Below are positions 29,909 to 39,268 of a stretch of 64,000 nt of DNA, in pieces. The position numbers and the translations under genes are program-made. The stretch is from Gemmatimonadota bacterium (lineage in GTDB: Bacteria; Gemmatimonadota; Gemmatimonadetes; Longimicrobiales; Longimicrobiaceae): positions 1 to 64,000 of the forward strand of contig JAIRKD010000063.1 of assembly GCA_031260285.1 (NCBI GenBank). Direction: 5' to 3'. The notes under the pieces were generated by a model. The model was given only the letters and a program-made list of their open reading frames with translations. It did no database searches and was not told where the DNA came from. Numbering within the stretch: the stretch's first letter is position 1; each line of letters begins with the position of its first letter.

Positions 29909-30153
29909 AACGCCCTCCTCCAATCATACGCCGGCGGACAGCCCGGCGGTCATGCTTTACACCCCTTCACCCACCCTCATCCGCCGGATATCCGCTGTTC
30001 CGATGGATGGTCTTCCACTGCCTTTCCCACTCTCCGAAAAGGCAAGAAGCAGACCGGAGGGCGGTCATGCACGGGCAGAACCGAGGAAGGTTCTATCATG
30101 ATGTGCTGCAATCAATTAAGTGCAGATCCGGGTACGGGTCCGAACGGTGATTC

Positions 30154-31272
30154 ATGAAACGGTTCAGTATTGACTCCATTCATCCCGAGCCGGAAATCGT
30201 CGAGCAGGCAGCGGCCATTCTGCGCGGGGGTGGCACCGTCGCGTTTCCGACGGAAACAGTCTATGGACTGGGGGGAAACGCCCTGGATCCGGAGGCCATC
30301 GCCCGGATCTATGCAGCCAAGGGGAGGCCCTCATTCAACCCCCTGATTGTGCATTGCGCGGACACGGAGGCGGCCCGGTCACTGGCGGCGGAGTGGACGG
30401 AGGAGGCAGAACAGCTGGCCCGCATATTCTGGCCCGGCCCGCTCACTCTGGTGGTGCGGAAGCGGGAGGTCGTTCCGGACACGGTTACGGCAGGTCTCCC
30501 GAACGTTGCGCTGCGGGTTCCGGCGCACCCTGTTGCTGCCGCGCTCCTCCGGGCGGCCGGGGTCCCGATCGCCGCGCCCAGCGCGAACCGGTACACCGAG
30601 CTTTCGCCAACCACGGCCGCTCATGTCGAAAAAAGTCTGGGCGGCCGGATCAATGCCCTCCTGGATGGCGGCCCCACAAGGGTAGGCCTGGAGTCCACCG
30701 TGGTGGATCTTTCGGGTGATGAGCCGGTCCTCCTGCGGCCCGGTCTGATCAGCGCAACCGACCTGGAGACGGCTCTTGGGCGATCTCTTCTTTCCCCGAA
30801 GGAATTTTCCGGGGATGCTCCCCGCCCCGCCCCGGGGATGGTCCGGCGTCACTACGCTCCCCGCGCGCCTCTCTTCCTGATCCCGGGTGATGATATCCGT
30901 GGGAATGCTCAGGATGGTTTTTCCTGGCTCCGTCAGACAACGGGTGATCCGGAGCGCGACGTGTTGACCTCCGCTCTCCGGGCGGCAGCGGAGCGCGGAG
31001 AACGGGTCGCCGTTCTGCTTTCCGGAGGTGAAGAGCGGATCACCGGGAGGCCTGTCACCGGCAGCGAGGACCATGTCACCGGCGGCAACATAGCGGTGGA
31101 AGTCATCCGGATGCCGCTTGACCCGGCCACGTACGGAAGTGAGCTGTACGCCGTTCTGCACCGTCTGGACGAGGAGGGATACGGCGTGGTTCTCGTTGAG
31201 CAGCTGCCCCTGACCGCGGACTGGGCAGCGGTGAGAGATCGCCTGGAGAGAGCATCAGACCGAGGTGACTGA
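30154..31272 (+). CDS. ywlC: L-threonylcarbamoyladenylate synthase, long Sua5/YwlC type
   Basis: 372 residues. The N-terminal YrdC domain (about 10-205) makes threonylcarbamoyl-AMP for t6A37 of tRNA (FPTETVYGLGGNA, KGRPSFNPLIVH, APSANRYTELSPT). A linker and a C-terminal Sua5 domain (about 235-370) follow, beginning PGMVRRHYAPRAPL. The Sua5 domain marks the long form rather than short TsaC. It has its own upstream gap of 230 bases. Confidence 0.93.
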   Translation: MKRFSIDSIHPEPEIVEQAAAILRGGGTVAFPTETVYGLGGNALDPEAIARIYAAKGRPSFNPLIVHCADTEAARSLAAEWTEEAEQLARIFWPGPLTLVVRKREVVPDTVTAGLPNVALRVPAHPVAAALLRAAGVPIAAPSANRYTELSPTTAAHVEKSLGGRINALLDGGPTRVGLESTVVDLSGDEPVLLRPGLISATDLETALGRSLLSPKEFSGDAPRPAPGMVRRHYAPRAPLFLIPGDDIRGNAQDGFSWLRQTTGDPERDVLTSALRAAAERGERVAVLLSGGEERITGRPVTGSEDHVTGGNIAVEVIRMPLDPATYGSELYAVLHRLDEEGYGVVLVEQLPLTADWAAVRDRLERASDRGD

Positions 31273-31366
31273 GGAGGAATATCGTTTCCTGTCATTCGCC
31301 AATCCCGGGGGTTTCTGATAACTTCCCCCTCATGATTCAACCGCTTTGAACCCTGACTTTTCCGTG

Positions 31367-32731
31367 ATGAACGAACGGACAAGGCTGCTCGACGATCTGG
31401 TGTCCCGGTTTCCGGGAGTTCCCCGGGAGGCGGTCCTCAAAGAGGATCTCCTTCGCACCGGGATCGCCTTTGACGCGAGCGCGCTGACGGATAATGAATC
31501 GGGTGAGGTGAAGCCGAAGTCGTACTTCATCTTCTCCTTTGACCACAAACCGCTGAAGGAACTTGGTGAAGCGGCGCTCCGCCGGCCTCCGGAGGAGATT
31601 GCGCTTACGGGGGGTCCCTTCGGCCTTCGCCGTACCATTGTTTCGGTGCGCCTGAACCCGGGTTCGCCGTACCGCGTCGCGCGTGGAGAGGATGGAACCC
31701 TCACGCTGTCGCTGGAGGACCGACCCTTTGCGGATGTGGAGTTCCCGCCGATGCCCGAGTACTACCGGCACCGTCTGGAGAACGGAAAGTCCGTGATGGA
31801 GATCGCCCCGACAATCCAGTGGGGGTACCTGATCTACCTCACGGTGCTCCGCCTCTGCCAGTACTTCGGGGCGAAGGAGGAGTGCCAGTTCTGCGACATC
31901 AACCATAACTGGCGTCAGCACAAGCAGGCCGGCCGTCCCTATACGGGAGTGAAGCCGGTGGAAGAGGTGCTCGAAGCACTCGCGATCATCAACCGGTACG
32001 ATGTGGCGGGGACCTCACATGCATACACGCTGACGGGCGGGAGCGTCACCTCCGAGGTGGACGGGCTGAAGGAAGCGGAGTTCTACGGCCGGTACGCGCA
32101 GGCGATCGAGGAAGCGTTCCCGGGGCGCTGGATCGGGAAGGTTGTCGCCCAGGCGCTGCCCCCCGAGGAAGCGAAGATCTTCCGGGAACACGGGATCCAG
32201 ATCTACCACCCGAACTACGAGGTGTGGGATGAGCGGATCTTCCGTCACGTTTCCCCCGGCAAGCAGCGTTACGTCGGCCGCGAGGAGTGGCACCGGCGGA
32301 TTCTGGAAGCGAGAGACATCTTCGGCGCGCGGAATGTGATCCCCAACTTTGTCGCGGGTGTGGAGATGGCCCGGCCGTACGGCTTCGCGACAGTGGATGA
32401 AGCGATTGCGTCCACGGCGGAGGGACTCGACTGGTTCATGTCGCGCGGGGTTACCCCCCGGTTCACCACCTGGTGCCCGGAACCGGCAACTCCTCTCGGG
32501 AAGGCAAACCCGGAGGGCGCGCCGCTGGAGTACCATGTGCGGCTTCTCGGGGTCTACCGCGAGACGCTGGAGCGGCACGGACACAAGCCGCCCCCCGGAT
32601 ACGGGCCGGCGGGTCCCGGACGCGCAGTGTTCTCGGTCAGCTCGTTCATGGACTCGCTTGAAGGGCTGGACGACAGGTCGTTTGATGCGGATACGACGCG
32701 GGCGGAGCTGCCGGAGGTGACGGCGGGGTAA
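31367..32731 (+). CDS. Radical SAM-like protein with Cx8CxxC cluster motif
   Basis: 454 residues from ATG 31367 (TTG 31346 is an alternative). The three-cysteine motif is C164-x8-C173-x2-C176 ([15 protein letters not shown]), which fits a radical SAM 4Fe-4S site but not the usual Cx3Cx2C spacing. Downstream TLTGGS resembles the SAM-binding GGE-like loop, and [12 protein letters not shown] and [12 protein letters not shown] fit later strands of a TIM barrel. An about 150-residue N-terminal domain precedes the cluster. The reaction and partner are unknown. The last gene of unbiased composition before an atypical segment. Confidence 0.75.
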   Translation: MNERTRLLDDLVSRFPGVPREAVLKEDLLRTGIAFDASALTDNESGEVKPKSYFIFSFDHKPLKELGEAALRRPPEEIALTGGPFGLRRTIVSVRLNPGSPYRVARGEDGTLTLSLEDRPFADVEFPPMPEYYRHRLENGKSVMEIAPTIQWGYLIYLTVLRLCQYFGAKEECQFCDINHNWRQHKQAGRPYTGVKPVEEVLEALAIINRYDVAGTSHAYTLTGGSVTSEVDGLKEAEFYGRYAQAIEEAFPGRWIGKVVAQALPPEEAKIFREHGIQIYHPNYEVWDERIFRHVSPGKQRYVGREEWHRRILEARDIFGARNVIPNFVAGVEMARPYGFATVDEAIASTAEGLDWFMSRGVTPRFTTWCPEPATPLGKANPEGAPLEYHVRLLGVYRETLERHGHKPPPGYGPAGPGRAVFSVSSFMDSLEGLDDRSFDADTTRAELPEVTAG

Positions 32732-32748
32732 GGAGCAAAGAGACAGCG

Positions 32749-32871
32749 GTGATCGCTTTCCCCAAGGCGCAGACTGCGGCCTGTCCGCTCACCGATACAC
32801 CAACGCCGGTGAGCGAGGGGCAGTTGCGTGAGTTGTTGATCCGTGTCCAGACGACACAGCCAGTCAACTGA
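32749..32871 (+). pseudogene. 3' remnant of a foreign gene
   Basis: Directly after the radical SAM stop, one frame reads as a natural-looking protein end ([16 protein letters not shown], then [17 protein letters not shown], stop TGA at 32869-32871), and overlaps the start of the lipase gene. There is no upstream coding part: the preceding sequence is the end of the resident gene. It looks like the tail of a neighbour carried in together with the lipase. The original family was not recognised. Confidence 0.4.
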
Positions 32872-33574
32872 TCCGGCCCCTGTACCGCCACGCGGTGCAG
32901 TGCTGTTCTTCCATGGGTTATGGATGACCGGCGTGGAGTCTTTTCTGCTGCGCCGTCGCCTTGCCCGGCAGGGTTGGGCGATGCAGACGTTTGCCTATTC
33001 CTCGCTGCGCGAGCCGCTGGAGAAAGTGATACAACGTGGTGCGCGTCGGGCGTTACAACTGGCACAGGAAACTTCAGCGCCGGTGCATCTGCTGGGTCAC
33101 AGTCTGGGCGGGTTGGTGATCTGCCGCATGTTCGAGCAGGGCTTGCTCGATTTCGAGCATTTTCAGAGCAATCAATGTCGCGTAGTGCTGATGGGCTCAC
33201 CGCTGCAAGGCAGTCAGTCGGGTCGGCAGTTGCATCGTCTGGGGAATGGGTTGCTGCTTGGGGAATCCACCGATGAATTATCACAGCCCCATCGCATGGG
33301 TGATGAGCAGCGCCGCTGGACTTTCGGGCCACAGCTGGGCGTGATCGCTGGCAGCATGCCCGTGGGGCTGGGTCGCCTGCTGGGCTCTCTGCCGGAACCC
33401 AATGATGGCACCGTTTCATTGCTGGAAACGCATATCGACGGTGCGACAGATCGTTGCCTGGTGTCAGCTACGCATACCGGCCTGCTGACTTCGGTTGAAG
33501 CAGCGCATCAGGTGAATGCTTTTCTGGAACACGGGCGGTTTGAGGGCGTGTTACGGCAAGTGGAGTCTCTGTAA
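32843..33574 (+). CDS. Alpha/beta hydrolase, lipase-like (probably acquired)
   Basis: 243 residues, GTG start. The nucleophile elbow is GHSLGG ([16 protein letters not shown]), with an upstream oxyanion segment FFHGLWMTG. The catalytic Asp and His are likely in PEPNDGTVS and [10 protein letters not shown]. It is similar in style to small PGAP1-like lipases of Gammaproteobacteria. Codon choice differs sharply from its neighbours, with more CAG/CAT/TTG/TTT and CGT and few CGG or GGA-type codons. This supports recent transfer. It has no evident operon partner here. Confidence 0.85.
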   Translation: MSRRHSQSTDPAPVPPRGAVLFFHGLWMTGVESFLLRRRLARQGWAMQTFAYSSLREPLEKVIQRGARRALQLAQETSAPVHLLGHSLGGLVICRMFEQGLLDFEHFQSNQCRVVLMGSPLQGSQSGRQLHRLGNGLLLGESTDELSQPHRMGDEQRRWTFGPQLGVIAGSMPVGLGRLLGSLPEPNDGTVSLLETHIDGATDRCLVSATHTGLLTSVEAAHQVNAFLEHGRFEGVLRQVESL

Positions 33575-33701
33575 AAGCGCCAGGTTGGAAAACAGTCAGG
33601 GGGCAGGCGCCAGGTGTATGGTCTCGCCGGTCCGGGGATCGGCCATGCTGCTTCAGGGCATGAGACCCAGGGCGGTCATGAAAAGAAGGCCGACCTTTCC
33701 C

Positions 33702-34481
33702 TCACCCCAGTTCCCCGTGTTCCAGCCGGTCCAGCAGTGACTCCAGCCTCACCCCGGTATCCCTCACCACACCGGCGTAATAGGCCCGTCCACCAAACAC
33801 ACTCGCCCCGAGAACCGGAAGTGCAACCAGTGCCACCGGCGGAGCGATCGCGATCCCCAGCACCGCCCCGGCCACCGTTGCTCCCATGCCGCCACCCACA
33901 AACGATGACGCCGCCACCGTATTCCGGTTGACACGCAATGAGGTTGCGATGGAAACCCAGGCACTTCCGTCATCCAGGGAACGGCAGGAGACATCCAGGT
34001 TCTCCACATCCAGCGGCTGAGCCCGGCTGAGCGTCTGGCTCACCGCGCGTCCCATGCTGGCCAGGATTCCGGTGGCGCGGGTGAAGACAACCCGGTCCGG
34101 GAACCGCCTCTGCACCACAAGGAACTCCCGATCCACCAGATAACGCTCCAGAGTGCGAAGCACCTTCCCCGGATCACCCCGGACCAACCGGCTCGCCCGG
34201 GCGGTTTCCGGTCCGAACACCTCATGGAGAAACCCTTGCTCCGGACGGGCGCCCGCTGTTTCCGCGATCGCCCGCTGCAGATGCTCCGGCGAGAGCCCAA
34301 GCTCCTGGCCGATCCGGATCACCTCCACCTCGGAGACCCCTTCCCCATCCGACACGTCATCGCTCTGACTCGCCTGAAGCTCAGCGGCGCGCCGGATCAC
34401 CATCTCAAGATCCCGGTTGGACAGCTTCCGGACAGGCGGCGGACCGGATCCCTCTCCGGGGCGGTCGGGCAGGTTGGTCAC
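33702..34481 (-). CDS. Membrane-anchored protein with N-terminal helical domain
   Basis: 259 residues from GTG 34481. The N-terminal about 70 residues (RKLSNRDLEMVIRRAAELQ, then IRIGQELGLSPEHLQRAIAE, shown here in parts) form a short helical domain seen in several GC-rich phyla. A beta-rich middle follows. Two Gly/Ala/Val-rich membrane helices form a hairpin near 195-240, and a short charged tail ends the protein. It starts 55 bases after the redoxin lipoprotein gene and is probably co-transcribed. The function is unknown. Confidence 0.65.
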   Translation of the reverse strand: MTNLPDRPGEGSGPPPVRKLSNRDLEMVIRRAAELQASQSDDVSDGEGVSEVEVIRIGQELGLSPEHLQRAIAETAGARPEQGFLHEVFGPETARASRLVRGDPGKVLRTLERYLVDREFLVVQRRFPDRVVFTRATGILASMGRAVSQTLSRAQPLDVENLDVSCRSLDDGSAWVSIATSLRVNRNTVAASSFVGGGMGATVAGAVLGIAIAPPVALVALPVLGASVFGGRAYYAGVVRDTGVRLESLLDRLEHGELG

Positions 34482-34536
34482 GTGTATCTGATCTCCGGTT
34501 GCACGGTGTTGATGAACGGACGGTGAAAGAACAGCC

Positions 34537-35082
34537 TCAGTGATCCTCAAAGAGCTGGATCGCGGTGAGCACTTCCGCATCAAGAGCGCGATCCCCCGCG
34601 TTTCGACCGATATAGCGGTATCGGACCACACCCTCCCCATCCAGGACAAACGTCGCGGGAAGAGGCGCTTCACGGCCCGCCTCCAGCACTCCCCATTCCT
34701 CGAATACCGCTGTATCCACGGAAAGGATCGGGAAGTCGAGTGGAAGAGACTCCAGAAGCGCAGCTGTCGAAGCAGGCGGATCCAGTGTAAGCGCGACGAC
34801 CGAAGCGTCCAGCCGGCTATAGGCAGGCAGGTTGCTCTGGATCCTCTCCAACTGCGCCCGGCAGAGCCCGCAACCGCTGCCCCGATAGAAGACAAGCACC
34901 GTAACCGCACCGCGGCCACCGCCAACCCGGGTTTTCTCCCCCGAAGGCAGCACCCCCGACACAGGGGCCGTCCGCTCATCCTGACCGGTTCCGACGGGGA
35001 TCTCCGGCTGTGAAACCGGCCCTCCGCAGGCGGAAAGCCATACCAGCAGCGGCAGAAGGAAACGCGCGCACTTCACATCCAT
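34537..35082 (-). CDS. Redoxin-family lipoprotein
   Basis: 181 residues. A signal peptide with lipobox LSAC (Cys19) precedes a thioredoxin-fold AhpC/TSA-like domain with the redox pair C71-GL-C74 (GSGCGLCRAQ), and a cis-Pro region LPATFVLD. It should be lipid-anchored outside the inner membrane and could reduce disulfides or peroxides. It is divergent from pyrD across about 230 bases. Confidence 0.85.
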   Translation of the reverse strand: MDVKCARFLLPLLVWLSACGGPVSQPEIPVGTGQDERTAPVSGVLPSGEKTRVGGGRGAVTVLVFYRGSGCGLCRAQLERIQSNLPAYSRLDASVVALTLDPPASTAALLESLPLDFPILSVDTAVFEEWGVLEAGREAPLPATFVLDGEGVVRYRYIGRNAGDRALDAEVLTAIQLFEDH

Positions 35083-35311
35083 CCGTCAACTGTCCTCATC
35101 TGATGATCCGCTTTCAGGACGCCGCGATGCCATGTCATCATACAGAAGGTATAATACGGAGACATGGTACAATCGCCGTGATACACGAAGGAAAGCGCCC
35201 CGGCAGCTTCTGGTTCACTCCCGGGAGCTCCCGAGCGCCTTGCCGTCCGGGAACGGCGGATCGTAGTTTTCCGCTCCCGAGTTGGACGAGATACCCTTCA
35301 GGACCGGGCCC

Positions 35312-36418
35312 GTGCCGAAACTGTCTGACCTGTATCCCCTTGTACGAAAGGGGCTTTTTCATATTCCCGCCGAGACCGCGCACAAACTTGTGATCGGCGG
35401 GCTGGGCTTTCTGCCCGGTTCCACTCTCCGGGCGATCGCTGAAAACTGCCAGGTGACCGATCCCCGACTGGTCAGTCACCTCTGGGGCATCCGTTTTGAG
35501 AACCCCGTCGGTCTCGCGGCCGGCTTCGACAAGAGTGCCCGGGCGTTCAACTCGCTTGCGGCGCTCGGCTTCGGCTTCATCGAGGTCGGAACGATCACCG
35601 CGTACGCGCAGCCGGGGAACGCAAAGCCACGCATCTTCCGCCTCCCGGAAGACGAGGCGCTGCTGAACCGGATGGGCTTCAACAACCCGGGTGCCGAGGC
35701 GGTAGCCAGCCGTCTCGCCCGCACTCCGGTGAAGACGGTGCTGGGAATCAACGTCGGCAAAAGCAAGGTGACCCCGATCGAGGAGGCCTCGGGCGACTAC
35801 CTCCGGAGCATCGATCTGCTGGCCCCGTACGCCCGGTATCTGGTGGTCAACGTCAGCTCACCCAACACCCCGGGGCTGCGCGATCTGCAGGACGCCGGCC
35901 CGCTCCGGAACCTTCTCCGCACCGTTGTTGGCAGACTTGATGCGGGACCTCCGCGGAAGGCTCCGGCGCCTCCGGTGCTTCTCAAGCTGGCCCCTGATCT
36001 GTCCTACGACCAGATCGACCAGGCCGTGGATATCGCGGAGGAAGAAGGGGTGGCGGGAATCATCGCGACAAACACAACCATCTCGCGGCAGGGGCTGCGT
36101 ACCCCGGCGGATCTGGTGGAGTCGCTGGGCGCGGGTGGAGTCAGCGGGCGGCCGGTGCGCGCGAGGGCACTCCAGGTGGTCCGGCGGGTGTACAACCGCA
36201 CTGGCGGACGGCTCCCGATCATCGGTGTGGGCGGCATCTTCTCTGCCGCTGATGCCTGGGAGATGATCCGCGCGGGAGCGAGTCTGGTTCAGGTGTACAC
36301 GGGGTTTGTCTACGGCGGCCCGATGGTTGTAAAGACCATCAATCAGGGGCTCGTCGAGATTCTGGAGCGGGAAGGCCTGGACTCCATCACCAAAGCCGTT
36401 GGTACAGGGGCGAGCTGA
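35312..36418 (+). CDS. pyrD: Dihydroorotate dehydrogenase (quinone), class 2
   Basis: 368 residues from GTG 35312, which has AGGA about 8 bases upstream (TTG 35282 is less likely). It oxidises dihydroorotate to orotate at the membrane, passing electrons to quinone. The N-terminal amphipathic helix (LYPLVRKGLFHIPAETAHKL) and catalytic Ser in NVSSPNTPGLRDLQ mark class 2. FMN contacts are in AAGFDKSA and GVGGIFSA. It is unlinked to the pyr operon at 1.3-5.3 kb. A TATAAT at 35150-35155 may be its -10, but no good -35 was found. Confidence 0.96.
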   Translation: MPKLSDLYPLVRKGLFHIPAETAHKLVIGGLGFLPGSTLRAIAENCQVTDPRLVSHLWGIRFENPVGLAAGFDKSARAFNSLAALGFGFIEVGTITAYAQPGNAKPRIFRLPEDEALLNRMGFNNPGAEAVASRLARTPVKTVLGINVGKSKVTPIEEASGDYLRSIDLLAPYARYLVVNVSSPNTPGLRDLQDAGPLRNLLRTVVGRLDAGPPRKAPAPPVLLKLAPDLSYDQIDQAVDIAEEEGVAGIIATNTTISRQGLRTPADLVESLGAGGVSGRPVRARALQVVRRVYNRTGGRLPIIGVGGIFSAADAWEMIRAGASLVQVYTGFVYGGPMVVKTINQGLVEILEREGLDSITKAVGTGAS

Positions 36419-36424
36419 ATATCC

Positions 36425-37558
36425 ATGGAACGGGTCAGCCGTTTTCTGCTGCACTGGGTCCGCCCATCCTGGTCCGGCGTCCGCAGCTCTGAGATCACGC
36501 TCTCCTCACCGGCGGGTGACCTTCCCGCGACCCTGCTCTGCCCGCCCGGCAAGGGACCCTACCCCGCCTGGATCATCCTGCACGGCATCACCGTCCCGGG
36601 GAGGCTGCATCCTTCGCTGATCCGGTTTTCCTCGGCAGTGGCCGCCGCCGGTGCGATGGTACTGATCCCGGAAGTCCGGGAGTGGACCGAGCTGCAGCTG
36701 GATCAGGCGGCGGGCAGCAACGCGATCATGGCGGGGGTGAACTTCTACCATCAGCGGACGGATATCACCGGGCCGATCACACTTGCGGGCTTCTCGTTCG
36801 GAGCGACACAGGCGCTGATCAGCGCCGCCCGGCCGGAGTTCAGGAAAGATATCCGCCGCGTCATCGGCTTCGGTGGCTACTGCGACTTCGGACGGACACT
36901 TCGTTCGATGATGACGGGGGAACACGAGTGGGAAGGCGTCCACTACCAGTACAGCCCCGACCCGTATGGTCGGTGGATCGCGGCGGCAAACTACATCCGG
37001 AAGATTCCCGAATATGCGGAGATGGAAGGTCTGGCCAGAGCCGCGCATACAATGGCGGCAGAGGCCGGGCAGCGGGGGATCAATGCAGCTGACCCGGCAT
37101 ACGACACGCTGAAGGGGAAGCTGGCAGAGGGCCTCTCACCCGCGGAACGCGAGCTCTGGAAGCTGATCGCCCCCCCGGCCGGCGTCCTGCCGGAGCCGGA
37201 ACAGACCCGGGAACTTGCGGACCGGATTGTCGCCGCGGCGGTCCGGCAGACCCCCGATCTTGATCCGAAGTCTGCCCTTCCCCAGCTGGACCAGCGGGTG
37301 ATTCTGGTCCATGGCCGCGACGATCATCTGATTCCGTTCACCGAGACCCTCCGCCTGGCAGCCGCGCTGCCACCGGCAGTGGATGCAAGCGTCACCATCA
37401 CCCGCCTCTTCGCCCACTCCCGCGAGGCGGACCGGCCGGGCCTCCGCGCCTGGCCTGGGGAGGTCTGGAACTACCTTTCCCTGCTCCGCCGCGCGCTGGC
37501 ACCGACGCTTCCAGCAATTCAGCCCCCTCATCCAGCTTCAACAGATGCAGCGGACTGA
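36425..37558 (+). CDS. Alpha/beta hydrolase, dienelactone-hydrolase-like
   Basis: 377 residues. The nucleophile elbow GFSFGATQ lies near residue 123-130, and the late Asp/His pair is in LVHGRDDHLIPF and LFAHSREADR. A helical insertion (about 165-265) forms a cap. No signal peptide is seen. It starts 6 bases after pyrD and is likely in its transcript. Its 3' end overlaps the convergent DUF6941-like gene by 161 bp. Confidence 0.8.
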   Translation: MERVSRFLLHWVRPSWSGVRSSEITLSSPAGDLPATLLCPPGKGPYPAWIILHGITVPGRLHPSLIRFSSAVAAAGAMVLIPEVREWTELQLDQAAGSNAIMAGVNFYHQRTDITGPITLAGFSFGATQALISAARPEFRKDIRRVIGFGGYCDFGRTLRSMMTGEHEWEGVHYQYSPDPYGRWIAAANYIRKIPEYAEMEGLARAAHTMAAEAGQRGINAADPAYDTLKGKLAEGLSPAERELWKLIAPPAGVLPEPEQTRELADRIVAAAVRQTPDLDPKSALPQLDQRVILVHGRDDHLIPFTETLRLAAALPPAVDASVTITRLFAHSREADRPGLRAWPGEVWNYLSLLRRALAPTLPAIQPPHPASTDAAD

Positions 37559-37916
37559 CAGTCTGCACAACGTCGTCCACCTGCAGCTGGAAGAAGTACG
37601 TTCCCTCCGTGGGAAAGCGGACCTCCTGAACCGGAAGAATCAGCACCGTCCGTGGAGGAGGATCGCCCTGCCTCCGGAGGCTGACCTCGGTATGCCCCTG
37701 GATCGTGAATGAAGGCGCGCCACCCGGGTCCAGAAGATCAATCTTGAAGTCCTTCCGGCCCGGCTCTTCAACATCCCACTCCACGCCCAGTACGTACACC
37801 ATCTGGTGAGCCGCGGGGAAACCCGGTGCGAACAGCTCGTGGAACATCCCGTGAACATCGAGCCGGTTGTCCTGGGGCTCGGCGTGGTCGCAGACAAATG
37901 AATAGAGAATTCTCAC
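37398..37916 (-). CDS. DUF6941-like protein
   Basis: 172 residues. The start (MRILYSFVCDHAEPQDNRLDVHGMFHELF region) and the beta-rich core up to about residue 128 fit the DUF6941 family of small soluble proteins. The remaining 40 residues are Gly/Arg/Pro-rich and lie antisense to the hydrolase gene, so they look like a read-through tail. It overlaps hisD by 4 bp and is the last gene of the his operon. The function is unknown. Confidence 0.7.
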   Translation of the reverse strand: MRILYSFVCDHAEPQDNRLDVHGMFHELFAPGFPAAHQMVYVLGVEWDVEEPGRKDFKIDLLDPGGAPSFTIQGHTEVSLRRQGDPPPRTVLILPVQEVRFPTEGTYFFQLQVDDVVQTVSPLHLLKLDEGAELLEASVPARGGAGKGSSRPPQARRGGPAGPPRGSGRRGG

Positions 37917-39268
37917 GACAGAACCGTCGATCCGGTCGATGGGTTCAAGGCTGTATCCGCAGCCGTATCATGCCCGGCCGGGGCGGAAAAGCGGACGCGT
38001 ACGGCCTCCGCGTGGCCGGGAAGGTTTTCCGCCTCCGCGAGGCGGATCACATCCGCGGCGTGTGAGGCAAGGCGCTCGGCAGAGTACCCCAGAAGACTGG
38101 TCCGCTTGAGGAACTCGTAGGTACCCAGCGGCGAAGCCCAGCGCGCGGTGCCTCCGGTGGGCAGAACATGGTTCGGCCCGGCGTAGTAGTCACCCAGCGA
38201 TTCGGGGGTGTGCGCACCGAGGAAGATCGCCCCCGCATTGCGGATCGCTCCGGCCAGCTGCATCGGCTCCCGCACGATGAGTTCGAGGTGCTCCGGCGCC
38301 CGCAGGTCCGCGACCTCCGCAGCCGACCGCAGATCGTCCACCACCACGATGAGACCGTTGTTCCGGAGCGAGGCAGAAGCGATCTCCCTCCTGGGGTTCT
38401 TCTCCAGAAGCGCGGCAACCGCGTCAGGCACCGCGCGCGCAAGCGGGAGATGATCAGTGACCAGCCAGGCAATCGCGTCGCGATCGTGTTCCGCCTGGGC
38501 GATGAGGTCGGCGGCGACATGGGTCGCTTCCGCGGTGGAGTCCGCCACTACCAGAATCTCCGACGGGCCCGCGATCATATCGATATCCACCCGCCCGAAC
38601 ACCTGCCGTTTGGCCTCCGCGACCCAGCGGTTCCCGGGCCCGACAATCTTGTCCACCGGGTGGATGGATTCTGTGCCCCAGGCAAGCGCCGCAACTGCCT
38701 GGGCGCCACCGATGCACCAGAACTCGTCCACACCCGCGATCCAGGCGGCCGCAAGCACCGCCGGCACCAGCTGACCATCCGGAGCGGGGCTCACCATCAC
38801 CACGCTTTCAACCCCCGCCACCCGCGCGGGGATCACATTCATCAGCACAGACGACGGATACGCCGCGAGCCCGCCCGGCACATAGACCCCGACCCGCTCC
38901 AGAGCTGTAACCCGCTGACCCAGCACACTGCCATCGGGGTAGAGGTCCAGGAAGCCGCGGTCCATCTGACGCTCATGGAAGGCGCGGATATTCGCGGCCG
39001 CGGCTCTGAGTGCTTCCAGCAGCGCCGGATCGAGCTCGTCTGCCGCCCGCTCCATCATCTCCCGGCCCACCCGCAGCCCGGCCATCGATGTGCCCTCAAA
39101 ACGGTCAAAGCGGCGGGTGTACTCCACCACCGCCTCATCCCCGCGGGAAACCACCTCGCGGATGATCGCTGACACCAGATCCCGCGTCTCCGGGTCTTCG
39201 CCCATCTGCACACGAAGGATCGCGCGGACTTCCTCGTGCGGCGAGGCAGAACGGATTGTACGGATCAT
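37913..39268 (-). CDS. hisD: Histidinol dehydrogenase
   Basis: 451 residues, catalysing the last two NAD-dependent oxidations to histidine. Zinc and catalytic residues lie in AEHDRDA, APEHLELIV and GPNHVLPTGGTARW. KIVGPGNRWVAEAKRQVFG is the classic family signature. The C-terminal about 20 residues extend beyond the usual end. It overlaps both hisG and the DUF6941-like gene by 4 bp. Confidence 0.96.
   Translation of the reverse strand: MIRTIRSASPHEEVRAILRVQMGEDPETRDLVSAIIREVVSRGDEAVVEYTRRFDRFEGTSMAGLRVGREMMERAADELDPALLEALRAAAANIRAFHERQMDRGFLDLYPDGSVLGQRVTALERVGVYVPGGLAAYPSSVLMNVIPARVAGVESVVMVSPAPDGQLVPAVLAAAWIAGVDEFWCIGGAQAVAALAWGTESIHPVDKIVGPGNRWVAEAKRQVFGRVDIDMIAGPSEILVVADSTAEATHVAADLIAQAEHDRDAIAWLVTDHLPLARAVPDAVAALLEKNPRREIASASLRNNGLIVVVDDLRSAAEVADLRAPEHLELIVREPMQLAGAIRNAGAIFLGAHTPESLGDYYAGPNHVLPTGGTARWASPLGTYEFLKRTSLLGYSAERLASHAADVIRLAEAENLPGHAEAVRVRFSAPAGHDTAADTALNPSTGSTVLS

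Noticed and set aside
33575-33701. Remnant of an HU-like protein (minus strand, DPRTGETIHL)
   Set aside because: Only about ten residues resemble an HU tail and the frame is short; too weak to annotate.
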